Origin: Poa pratensis | Taxonomy: Eukaryota; Streptophyta; Magnoliopsida; Poales; Poaceae | Direction of reading: 5' to 3' | Assembly (NCBI GenBank): GCA_947311845.1 | Contig: CAMZMU010000052.1 | Span: forward strand, 136,911,733 to 136,975,732 | Length of the DNA stretch: 64,000 nt | Shown here: positions 53,509 to 64,000 of the stretch, piece after piece | How the letters are laid out: the number at the start of each line of letters is the position of its first letter | How positions within the stretch are numbered: the stretch's first letter is position 1 | Translations under genes and position numbers: made by a program | Notes under the pieces: model-generated | Told to the model about the DNA's origin: nothing | Database searches by the model: none | The model's input: only the letters and a program-made list of their open reading frames with translations

Positions 53509-55708
53509 TGAAAGGACAATGATGTCGCCTAGAGGGGGGGTGAATAGGCGATTAAAACTTTTCCGGTTTAGGCTTGCTAATTGCGGAATAAAACTAGGTG
53601 TTTAAATTAACAAGCCAACAACCTAAATAAACTAGGCTCACCTATGTGCACCAACAACTTATGCTAAGCAAGACAAGCAACAAGGTGATAGCAATAGAAT
53701 ACTTCAAGCACGAAGGCTATCACAATGTAAGTTGCATAAGTAAAGAGCTCGGGTATAGAAATAACCGAGGCGCGTGGAGAGGAGGATGTATTCCCGAGTT
53801 CCTCCTTGAAAGGGAGTACGTCTCGTTGGAGAGGTGTGAACCGACACAACGGTTCAACAACCACAAAGGTTTCACCCTCTTCTCCGATGAACCGCACCAC
53901 AAAGGTTTGGTTCACCTTCCACTATCGGTATTCCTTCGAGGCGGAATCCGGAGCCTTTCAACAACAATCCGGGGCACAACCCACAATAGGTTGGGGGCTC
54001 CCGAACGGCTCTCAACAACAATTCGAGGCACAACCCACAATGGGATTGGGGGCTCCCGAACGGCTTCAAGTGACCACACAAGGGTCCAACCACCACAAAG
54101 GCGTCTAGGGCCCGAAGACCCAAGAGTAACAAGTTCACAAGCTTTCAACTTCCACGAATCCTCGTGGAGAGCACACCGATGCACCAAATGCAAAAGGCAA
54201 GAGCACAAGTGCTCAAATCCTTCACTCTCAAATCCCACCACAAGCAACTAATGCTTATGGGGGGAGAAGAGAGGAAGAACAAAGGAAGAACACCAAATCC
54301 CTTCAAAATCTAGATCCAAAGGCTTCCCCTCACTTAGAGGAGAGATTGATTGGTGGAAGGGTGGATCTAGATCTCCTCTCTCTTTCCTTCTAATTTGAGG
54401 CAAGAATCATGGAGGAATAGAGAGAAATCCAAGCTCAAGAAGGTCAACAATGGGGGCTTTTTCGTGCTCTTGAGCTTAGGGAACCGTTGGGGAAGAAACC
54501 CCTTAAATAGGTCCACTCAAAAAACTGACCGTTGGAGAAAACTGTGAGGCCGGCCTGGGAGCCGGCCTGGCCGGGCTGGGGGCCGGCCTGGGGGCTGGCC
54601 TCGTTCCCAGGGAAGCCGGCCTGGGGCCCGGCCTGGCCGGCCTGGGGGCCGGCCTGCCACCCGAGGCAGCCGGCCTGGGAGCCGGCCTGGGCCGGCCTGT
54701 GGGCCGGCCTGCCACCCGAGGCCGCCGGCCTGTGAGCCGGCCTGGCCGGCCTGTGGGCCGGCCTGCCAGAACCCGAAAACAGCAAAAAGAAAACTGCAAT
54801 AACTTTTTCATCCGGACTCCGATTTCGATGATCTTGGGCTCGTTGGAATCGCAACGAAGAGTACTTCAAGATTATGCAGAGAAACATCATAGTCCATCAT
54901 GTGAGGAGAAGACCAAATGTAGAAAGGTAAAACCTCTCTAAAGAAGATGAACCGGCAAAACCTCAAAACCGAAAACGCAACAAGTTTTCAATACGAAATC
55001 CGTTTTCGGTGAACTAGAGCTTGGTATGGAGATGAACACAAGCTCTAAATTCTCACATGGATAAAAGCCAAATAAGAACCAATAAAGATGATATGCCAAG
55101 TATGCAAAGGTTTGAGCTCTCCACAAAGATGCGATCAAGTTACTCACTTGAGAGCCCCTCTTGATAGTACGTCGTCTATCCTATAACCCGGTCTCCCACT
55201 AACACCATGAGACCGGTAAAATAGAAACCCTATCAAGATCATACCTTTGCCTTGCGCATTCCACTTGAGCTAGATGAAGACGATCTTGACTCCCTCAAGT
55301 TGGAACACCTTTCTTGATTGTGTGCTTGCTAGCACATGCTTGATGAAGACTTCTCCAAATGCTCCCCCATACACCATTATGGGAGAGCCTTGCTAAGCTC
55401 CGTCTTCATGAATCCACTTGCACTTTATCTTCTTCTCTTGATATAGGTGATGGCTTGGAGATAAACATAAATGTTCACTCAATCTTATTTTCCAAGCCAT
55501 GCTTGCAATAAGCTCAACTCTCGATGACCATTCTTCATATAAACCCTTGAATAGAGCATTGATCATCATGTAATCTTCTAGAGTCCAACACATGAACTCC
55601 AATCTTCTTCACGGACAAGATCTATAAAGATATCTCAATGCAACCATTAGTCCATAAGGATTGTCATTAATTACCAAAACCACGCATGGGGCAACACATG
55701 CACTTTCA
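53509..55708 (-). repeat. 3' LTR of element G
   Basis: 2,200 bases, TG to CA on the plus strand. On the minus strand a TATA-like box (TATTTAAGG) lies at about 54,503-54,511, with a GC-rich minisatellite directly upstream of it. Open frames such as 53,646-54,251 recur in the right LTR and are not genes. Confidence 0.9.
54543..54770 (-). repeat. GC-rich palindromic minisatellite in element G LTR
   Basis: About 230 bases built from GCCGGCCTG units and longer units containing CTGCCACCCGAGGC, many with the palindrome GGCCGGCC. It stands out sharply from the surrounding AT-rich LTR. Confidence 0.9.
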
Positions 55709-55722
55709 ATCTCCCCCATTTT

Positions 55723-58700
55723 GGTAATTGATGACAATCCCTTTTATGAGGGTTTATATAATGAATTAAGCAACCATGCAACACAAAGAGCAAGGATGCA
55801 AGAGCATGAAAGGCAAATGCTTAAGAACGAAACTAAAGCATAACACCAAATTCCCTTAAACCCTCTAAACTTCTCCCCCATTGGCATCGATTGCCGAAAT
55901 GGGAGGAAAAATTTAGAAGGCCAATATAGTAAGAGCTCCCCCATAATGTGTGCATTTCTCATAATATGAGTGAAATCAAATGCACATATCCAATGACGAA
56001 TAGATGAAGGGAGATCAAACTATATTGAGGATCCAAAAAGTTGCAAAAGAATATCAAAGAGAAAGATACTTCGACGAAAGAAGCAAGCAAACAAAAAGGA
56101 TCCGAAAAACCAATAGAACATAAGAAGATATTAAGATAAGATCAACAAATTGTTCTAACAATCAAGAGGGAACTCCCCAAGGTACGTGCACAAAGTAGGA
56201 TTTGCATTTTAATATAGTGTGCACAACATGGAATCCTCACTCCCTCTAGATAATTTTGAACACAAACACAAGAGTAGCAAATAGGTCCACAAGCTTATTA
56301 AAAAAATAAACCAATTGAAAGGCAAAGCTTGTGGCATTTAGAAACCACCAAAGAATCAAAGCAATAAAAGGGTGGTCACTAGAGGATTGGAATACCAATT
56401 AAAGATGTAGCTACTCTCATGTGTATAAGTTTCTACTTAGACATCAATCATGAAGATATAAGTCCAAAAAGAAACATGCACACACAAAATAGATACAACG
56501 GTGAAGAACATGATATCCAAGAGGAAGTCATATATATACCAATAAGATCATTGCTTAAAAGCATAGCACAAAGCTCAATTTTATCTTAAAGGGATATAGA
56601 TGAACTTCCAACACACTCATCATAGCATCAAAAATATCCACAAGGGATAAGGTGATAAATGGGATGCTCCGAGAAAGATAACAAGTATCGCAAGAGGCAA
56701 ATGATTTTGAAAACATCAATATTGCATATGCGAGACATAGAGTAGAAAGTGCTAGATTAACATATTGGGATTGGTGAATCATAAAATGATTATATATATT
56801 CCCTTGATATGTAATCATCCCGGCTTACTCACATTTGCAATAAAGATGTTTTGCAAGAACCAAATGAATTGCAACAAAAAGAGACTCATGCCATGAACAA
56901 CCTACACAAGGTTGAAAGCTAGAAAAATATGCATGAGGTAGATACTTGTTACCGAGATAGCATTGGTGATGTAGAAGATAAAGTTCACGATCATCCGAGC
57001 TTGGCTCTAATAAGCACATGGTGATAACACCTTCCTTGAAAATGAGACAAGCTCCCAATGCACCTCCAATGTACCTAAAACAAATTCAAGTACAAAATGG
57101 TCCCAAACTTATTGGGCCCAAAGTAGTTAGAGCAACTACAATACATAGGACAAACTCCACATAAATATGTGCATATTGATATGAAATTGAATTTCATGCA
57201 CATCTTAGCCATTTAGGATTTGATGGAGTTTATCCTATATATTGGATCAACGAAAGTAAGCATGCCATAAGATATACATATAGTAAATATGCATGCACAA
57301 GACTTTCAAGAACCAAACAAGATAATTTGGACAAAACACCAATTAAACCAAGAAGCACACACAAGTGTGACAAGAAAAGAATTGTCCAAATTATATCAAA
57401 AACCCAAATCAACACATGATTGAAGATACCACTTTGAAAAGATACCAAATGATGAAAATATCATCAAGGAAAAAACCAAACCCTCTACACTTTCATGATG
57501 GCACAAAGTACCAAGACGAGAAATGTTTGTCTTCCAAAGAGACACGTCATCGGGATCAAATATCAAATGAAGACAACTAATGTTCAAAAGCCTATAGGAT
57601 TGCTCCCCCAAGATGTGTGCATTATTTAAGATTTTGCATTTGAATACAAAATGCACACAAATGAGATCATCACTCTCCATATATATATATATCAAACACT
57701 AGTCATGTTCAAAAAGGCAAGAAATTGCAATACCAATTTAAAGAACGGTGTTTTACTCAAAGTAGGATAGCTTCCCAAGGAATAGTGCATTATCAAGAAG
57801 TATGACTTTTGAATGTCAATGCACAAGAATTGGTTCATTGCTTTTCCCAACTCAAGAAAGCACAAACAAATTTTAAGTAGAGCAATAAAGGATCCAAAGA
57901 TACAAGGAAGACAATGAGAGTTAGATCAAAACAAATCCTTGGCAATCAAATAAGGCAATTCAAAGCAAGAGCCAAAGTGAAGATGGTCTACAAATTTCAC
58001 CACAATTATGAGTATGCTTGTCATGGACAAGGAGTATATAGAGATATTTCTCGGTGGTATATAGAATGATATTGAAGACCAATTTCACAACAAATAAGCA
58101 TATGGCAAAAGAGAAGATTTAAAGCCAAAGCTTAAATAGATAGATATTCTTGATAGCTTCAAGTATTCACGCGATCATGCAAAGCCACTACAAAGAGTAG
58201 CTTGAAGCAATCGATTTCCCAAAAGGATATGCGAACATATTTGGGGAAAACCGTACCAAGAATGTCCATCGCAAACAAGATCCAAAAGAGTGATTAAACA
58301 AAATCATTTTACCAACGATGGAACTTGTTTGAGCAACATGCCACATAGGAATAAGATAATAACAAATCAATTCTAGGTGGCAATACCTCACATGTTCACA
58401 TTTTCTAGGCTTGTAATATGCACATAGCTTATTACTCCCCCATAATGTGATAATCCATTTATTTTAAAAAAGAGGCAAACAAAACCAACTCGAGAAATTA
58501 ATGGACATTATAGAATTTGAATTTCTCATGAGCATGACATACCACATAGAGAATAGATAATATAATATGTCAACACTAAGTGGTATTCCTCATGTATACA
58601 CAATTTTAGGATTGTGAAGTGCACGAAGCATATCACTCCCCCAAAATAGGATAGTCCATTAATCTCTCAAAAGAGAGCCAACAAGATAAGATATCAAATA

Positions 58701-59011
58701 AAAGCAATAAGGCTCAACACAAGTAAATGGTGTGCAAACCAACATACACATACTTGATTACTCAAGATAAGTAAGTAGAGAGCACAACACATACAAACAC
58801 TAGCAAGGTACAAAACCTAACACATGCAAGGGTGCAAGCAACTTTCAATGTATATATGATTTAAATAAAAGTTACCGCAAGGAGGAACATTGGATATGAG
58901 ATAGAACAATATAATCCAAATGACTTGACTTGAGAAAATATAATTGATGAAGATCCCTTAATTCTTCATAATGTAGCCAAGTCTCCAATGCCCTCCAACA
59001 ACACCTATTGA
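55723..59011. repeat. AT-rich non-coding interior of element G with repeated PPT-like motifs
   Basis: No gene is supported in these 3.3 kb. Motifs of the form CTCCCCCATAATGTGTGC recur at about 55,875, 55,936, 56,173, 57,603, 58,434 and 58,635, several followed within 60 bases by GCATTT and a TGCACA box. On the element strand each gives a purine run like the true polypurine tract at 55,709. A TA microsatellite lies at about 57,677-57,692. Confidence 0.7.
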
Positions 59012-61370
59012 TCAAGTTTTAGCTTGTTGGTCCCCAACCAAGTTGGGTCCTAAGAGGTTAGTCACAATAGGTTTGGCAACCCAAATGGTTCTTTTCTTGA
59101 CACCACTTTGAGTACCAACATATTTGGCAAACACATTGCCAACCTTATCCTTCCGAAGAGAATAATCATCATCAATAATGGGGTTGGATAAGGTACCATT
59201 TGTGCATGAAGAAGCAACGTGACCCTTCTCACGGCATAGGTAGCAACATCTACTTCCTCCTCTCTTCTTAGTTGGAGTCTTGACTTGAGGAGTAGCTTGA
59301 TTCTTCTTGGGAAGAGGCCGTTCTTCAACTTGAGGAACTTGAGTTTGAACTTGAGGCTTCTTCCCTTGTTGCTTCTCACTAAGAGCTTCTTCTTCAAAGG
59401 GCAAGATCTAACATGGTGCCCTTCAACTTTGCACTTGAAGCAAACAATCTTGGCCGAATCTTTAACTTGTTCTTGGCCCTTTTTCTTGATATTGGAGTTG
59501 AATCCAAGTCCACTCTTGTCATTGGGGCGTCTTTGAACACTCAACATATTGTCAAGTGTAGAATCCCCAACATGACGCTTTTCCAAGTCTTTCTTCAAAG
59601 AAGTGACTTGGGCCTTGAGCTCATTTAATTCTCTACATGGTTAGTATCAACAAAAACTAGAGGAAGTAGAAGCTTCATTGTTAGAGCAACAAGGCATGAA
59701 AGTAATTCATCACAAGATGTAGCAATATTGTGAGTGGATGAATCACTAGGACTAGCACATGGCAATAAAGCATTTTTAGTCGAAGTTGTGCCTTTGTCCA
59801 CATGAGGCTCACAAGATGTTACCTTTGTAGATAGCCTCATGAGCTAACTTTAGCCTAGCATGGGATGCTAGAAGATCATCATTAGAGCTAGAAAGCTTTT
59901 CATGACTTTCTTCCAATTTCCCATACTTGCTAGTAGCAACTCAAGTTGAGCCCTTAGCTCAACATTCTCCTTCAAAATAGATGCTTCACAAGAAGTGGAG
60001 TTAGTAGCACAAGCATCATTAACATTAGAATGGAAGAAGACAACTTGGCAAGCTTATCATTCTTAGATAGTTGAGTTTGGAGTTGATCATGAGACTTGAT
60101 AAGGAGAGAGTGTTCACTTTCTAAAGCCTTGTGAGCTTTGTCAAGTCTCTCTATGTCCTCACTTAGTCTAGCATTGCCAACACCAAATTCAACTTTTTCC
60201 TTTTTAAGCACTTTAATTTAGCAAGGGCATGATCTCTTTCCTTAATGATTTTAGCAATAATAAGATCATTAGACTCATCAAGAGATTCAAGTTTCTCTTC
60301 AAGAGAAGACCTAAGTTCTTCTTCTTCTTCAAGAGAAGCTTTCAAGGAAGCTATAGTAATAGAGTCATCCCTCTCAATTTGACATTTCTCATCAAATTGA
60401 CTTTCCAAATCCTCAATGAATTCCCTACTCATAGAAACATAATCAATGATTTCACATAGAGGAGGATAGCTTTACTACCTTTGGGGAGAGCACCAAGCAC
60501 CATCTCACCCATCTTGGTTAAGGATTCAAAATCAAAACCTTCTTCATGAGAATCCTCATCCTCATCATCACAATTTGGATTTGAGGTGGGAGACACCTCG
60601 GAATCCTTAGCCATAAGGCAAACATGATTAAAGAATGAAGAATTACTTGAAGCACCATTTAGGTCCATGTCTTGTTCCAACAAATGTTGGGATTCCTCTA
60701 CATTGTTAGTCATGCAAGTACTAGAGGATATGGAAGCATTGTTTTCATGGCAACAAGACATAGAAGCATATCATCATGAGATTTAGTTAAACAACTATTA
60801 CATGATATGCAAGGACTATCAACTCTAGCATGTATGACATTTGGAGTGCTAGAAGAGTTTAAGTCCAAAGATAGAACATTGCAATGAGATAGAGAAGAAG
60901 TATAATCAATAGTAAGTTCACCATCACCAATGCAATTTCTATCACCACTCACCATATCATTACCTTGTGACAAATCACATGTTGGTGAAGTGGAAGAAGT
61001 TGTGAACTCATCACGGCCGGAGGTGGAGGAGAACAATCATCCTCAATAATTTTGGACACTTCATATATATCTTGAAGCTTGGTCCAAAGCTCATGAGCGT
61101 TCCGAAAAGGCATGATTGAAGCAAGAACTACATCGCTCAAAACACATATAAGACCATTAGTAACTGAGTCTCGAGATGAGAGTTTTCCTCATCCTCTAAA
61201 GATAATTCTTGGGAATCCTTTGGAGGAGAAAACCCACATCTACAATCCTCTTAATATAATTTGGACCCATGGCCCTAAAAAGATTAAGCATGCGAATTTT
61301 CCAAACATCATAATTTGTGCCATCGAATATAAAGTGGGATCGTGCACTAATTCCCTAAACGACATCTTTT
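59012..61370 (-). pseudogene. gag of element G (copia type), frameshifted
   Basis: Reading leftwards from about 61,370: GFSPPKDSQELSLEDEENSH, then MPFRNAHELWTKLQDIYEVS (a copia gag/UBN2-type signature). An acidic, serine-rich middle (about 61,036-60,430) and a coiled-coil region (60,432-59,970) follow, then two zinc knuckles: CFKCKVEGHHVRSC (near 59,455-59,420) and CYLCREKGHVASSC (near 59,240-59,200). At least five frame changes or stops separate the segments. Two CCHC fingers separated by a Pro/Gln-rich linker fit SIRE-type gag. Confidence 0.82.
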
Positions 61371-61405
61371 ACTCTCTAGGCGGTAAAGCCCAAAAAGAGA
61401 GCCCA

Positions 61406-61418
61406 GGCTCTGATACCA
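61406..61418 (-). other. Primer binding site of element G (tRNA-iMet)
   Basis: The minus strand reads TGGTATCAGAGCC, the standard initiator-Met tRNA complement, two bases from the LTR end at 61,421. Confidence 0.92.
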
Positions 61419-61420
61419 AT

Positions 61421-62327
61421 TGAAAGGACAATGATGTCGCCTAGAGGGGGGGTGAATAGGCGATTAAAACTTTTCCGGTTTAGGCTTGCTAATTGCGGAA
61501 TAAAACTAGGTGTTTAAATTAACAAGCCAACAACCTAAATAAACTAGGCTCACCTATGTGCACCAACAACTTATGCTAAGCAAGACAAGCAACAAGGTGA
61601 TAGCAATAGAATACTTCAAGCACGAAGGCTATCACAATGTAAAGTGCATAAGTAAAGAGCTCGGGTATAGAAATAACCGAGCGCGCGGAGACGAGGATGT
61701 ATTCCCGAGTTCCTCCTTGAAAGGGAGTACGTCTCGTTGGAGAGGTGTGAACCGACACAACGGTTCAACAACCACAAAGGTTTCACCCTCTTCTCCGATG
61801 AACCGCACCACAAAGGTTTGGTTCACCTTCCACTATCGGTATTCCTTCGAGGCGGAATCCGGAGCCTTTCAACAACAATCCGGGGCACAACCCACAATAG
61901 GTTGGGGGCTCCCGAACGGCTCTCAACAACAATCGAGGCACAACCCACAATGGATTGGGGGCTCCCGAACGGCTTCAAGTGACCACACAAGGGTCCAACC
62001 ACCACAAAGGCGTCTAGGGCCCGAAGACCCAAGAGTAACAAGTTCACAAGCTTTCAACTTCCACGAATCCTCGTGGAGAGCACACCGATGCACCAAATGC
62101 AAAAGGCAAGAGCACAAGTGCTCAAATCCTTCACTCTCAAATCCCACCACAAGCAACTAATGCTTATGGGGGGAGAAGAGAGGAAGAACAAAGGAAGAAC
62201 ACCAAATCCCTCCAAAATCTAGATCCAAAGGCTTCCCCTCACTTAGAGGAGAGATTGATTGGTGGAAGGGTGGATCTAGATCTCCTCTCTCTTTCCTTCT
62301 AATTTGAGGCAAGAATCATGGAGGAAT
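61421..62327 (-). repeat. 5' LTR of element G, truncated
   Basis: It matches the left LTR from 53,509 to about 54,416 and then stops abruptly at GAGGAAT, where element H begins. The minisatellite and TATA region of this copy are displaced beyond the window, if they survive. Confidence 0.88.
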
Positions 62328-64000
62328 TGTGGCGCCCCGACCCGACTGCTATACAGTGATACTGTGTCTCCGGTTATCCGATACCAGCAGGCACACTATC
62401 AAAGCATAAGAGAGAGATCAAGACTTGTGGAACAACTGGCACATCGCAGACTCTACGACACAAATCATATAGTTCAACTCTTATAATAGAGAAAGATAGC
62501 AAATGACCACCAGAGGTCACAGACCCAACATTACATCAAGCGGAAGCGAAATTAGGTTGTTCTAAACAACAAGATCCAACATATGGCCTAAGAGGCCTAC
62601 AGATAAACATCACAACGCCAGCTGTTCCAGGATGTCCCAAGCTGCCACCTGGGAACCCCAGACTACTCGTCGACGTCCACAAAGAACCCACCTTCGAGGT
62701 CGGTGAAGTCCTCTCCTGAAAATAAGCAAACGACGTTGAGTTCGACGAACTCGCAAGATTAAGAGCTAATATATGCTCGATGATTGGCTTTCAAGGTTTT
62801 ATGGCTGTTTTGCATAAAGCTGATTTTATTTATGAAAACATTACTCAAAGGCATCGACTATTCAGAGTATTTTCAAAAGAGGTAAGAAGTACTCTTTTCT
62901 TGATCACCTTTCTCAACAACAACCATCACCAACCACTGTACCTGTTCATCAAAGGCACCTCCCCGAATCACCCTCGAGGAAGCTCACCTTGCTTTTGTGA
63001 AGTGGTACCTCTAGTACCCAGTTTTTAATCATTCCGTTAGAGTTATGCTATGATCTTACCTTCACTTCCCAAGTCGTCCATAACCGCGGACACGGCTTTT
63101 CGAAAAGATTTAACCCTGCAGGGGTGTACAAATGTTTGCCACGCGTACCGTCCGGCCCATTACCTGATCATTAGCTCTCTTCCTTGGAGAGCCGGCTGGG
63201 TGGGAGCGGTGTCGACTTCTCCCTCGTTAAGGACTAACCCAGGATCATCAGTGAGGATGAAGCACGGATCATCGACACCGTGCCCCGTGGCCACTCATTC
63301 TCCTAACACCACAATCCTCATCTCAGCTCATCCCGCCATCATCACGCACGCGCAAATGGAAGCCCGAACTAGAGGACCCTGGCTAGCCCCGCCGAGTTAT
63401 TTAGTCTATGAGGGTTCCTGCAAATGCATAGGCCTCACGCATGGTTGCACGCTCAGTCTTGGTTCAAGAGGTATAGAACTCGCACCTAGGCGGCGAGAAC
63501 GAGACAAAGCACCACAACCACAGTGGCCTCTCATCCCCACCTTTAAGCATTTTATTATCCGTCACCACAATTCTCCACCATCATTCTCATTTCATCACCT
63601 GTTTCCAACATAAACCATCCACCATATAGCTATGCAATTAACTAAGCATGGCTAAGCAACAACATAGCATAGTAAGTACCTCAGGCCACAAAACAATCCT
63701 ATGGATAAATAGGAGGGAAACAGGTATTGGCATCGGGAACTTAATGCAACTATAGGATACTCTAATCCAACGAAATTGACATTTAGAACCGCATGCAATA
63801 TTATAGTGGAGAAAATATTTGCGGAAACATAGGATAAGACATGCTCAGAGGGGGGGATTACGCTTGCCTTGCTCAATGTGCGGGTAGTACGGATCGTCGG
63901 GGTATTGCGGTGTAACCCCGGCTGCTTGATCTATCGAGGCATAGCAACGGAAGAACAATCAATCACCACACAAACTTTAGCAAATGCAATGCACAAACAC
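62328..64000. mobile_element. Element H: LTR-like sequence, family not recognised
   Basis: It begins TGTGGCGCCCCGACC exactly where the LTR of G is interrupted, as an LTR end would. The expected target duplication would be GGAAT (62,323-62,327); its partner is off-window. No domain is recognisable in the 1.67 kb visible; the 187-residue frame at 63,050-63,613 shows none. If it is an LTR it is longer than 1.6 kb. Orientation is unknown. Confidence 0.5.

Larger units (their letters stand above)
53509..62327 (-). mobile_element. Element G: copia (SIRE/Maximus-type), gag-only, truncated
   Basis: The left (3') LTR is 53,509-55,708. The right (5') LTR starts at 61,421 and is cut after 907 bases at 62,327 by element H. 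The shared part is nearly identical; I saw about nine differences. A tRNA-iMet primer binding site (61,406-61,418) and polypurine tract AAAATGGGGGAGAT (minus strand, 55,709-55,722) set the minus orientation. The 5.7-kb interior encodes only a broken gag (59,012 to about 61,370). No copia protease, integrase, RT or RNase H motif was found, so it would depend on another element. Confidence 0.9.

Noticed and set aside
53646..54251. 201-residue frame, repeated at 61,558-62,160
   Set aside because: Both lie within the LTRs of element G and are non-coding LTR sequence.
54444..54890. Gly/Pro/Ala repeat protein-like frame
   Set aside because: A by-product of the GC-rich minisatellite; the repeat, not a protein, is the feature.

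Overview
The window looks like a Triticeae-type grass nuclear genome (wheat, barley, Aegilops or a close relative). It is dominated by nested LTR retrotransposons with 5-bp target duplications, PIF/Harbinger and Stowaway-like DNA transposons, a LINE relic, and a small GC-rich island of intron-containing nuclear genes. No rRNA, tRNA or CRISPR array was seen. Element letters A to H below are labels for this window only.

Left, about 1-40,870: a retrotransposon nest. An old PIF/Harbinger transposon (39,181-40,867) was hit by element C, a minus-strand Ty3/gypsy element of the Tat type (5' LTR 38,724-39,180; gag, protease, RT, RNase H and integrase running leftwards to about 24,190; its far end is off-window). 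C was then hit by three elements. D (12,201-23,671, plus strand, TSD TTTAC) is complete but frameshifted. E (27,153-35,923, minus strand, TSD GGGTT) carries gag and protease but no RT or integrase. A (plus strand, 3' LTR 9,496-9,961) has its 5' half off-window. A was hit by F, an Athila-like minus-strand gypsy element whose 5' LTR is at 976 to about 2,673. A, C, D and E each carry antisense genes, transcribed opposite to gag-pol and located next to the 3' LTR. These have apparent introns, a TATA-like box in the three cases where the start is visible, and a recognisable N-terminal 'putative gypsy type transposon' domain.

Centre, about 40,870-51,500: the gene island, with three genes all on the minus strand. 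The first is a six-exon PotD-like (polyamine-binding-protein family) gene with a predicted plastid-type N-terminus. The second is a two-exon trihelix transcription factor of the GT-3 (GT-gamma) type. The third is a nine-exon chloroplast maltose exporter MEX1 gene. The first two have intact reading frames. MEX1 is intact except for a one-base frame discrepancy in exon 1.

Right, about 51,500-64,000: a LINE 3' remnant, a short intergenic stretch, then element G. G is a young minus-strand Ty1/copia element of the SIRE/Maximus type with 2.2-kb LTRs that keeps only a gag. Its 5' LTR is cut at 62,327 by another LTR-like element (H) that runs off the window.

Splice sites, LTR ends and TSDs were read by hand. 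Family names rest on recalled protein families and were not searched.
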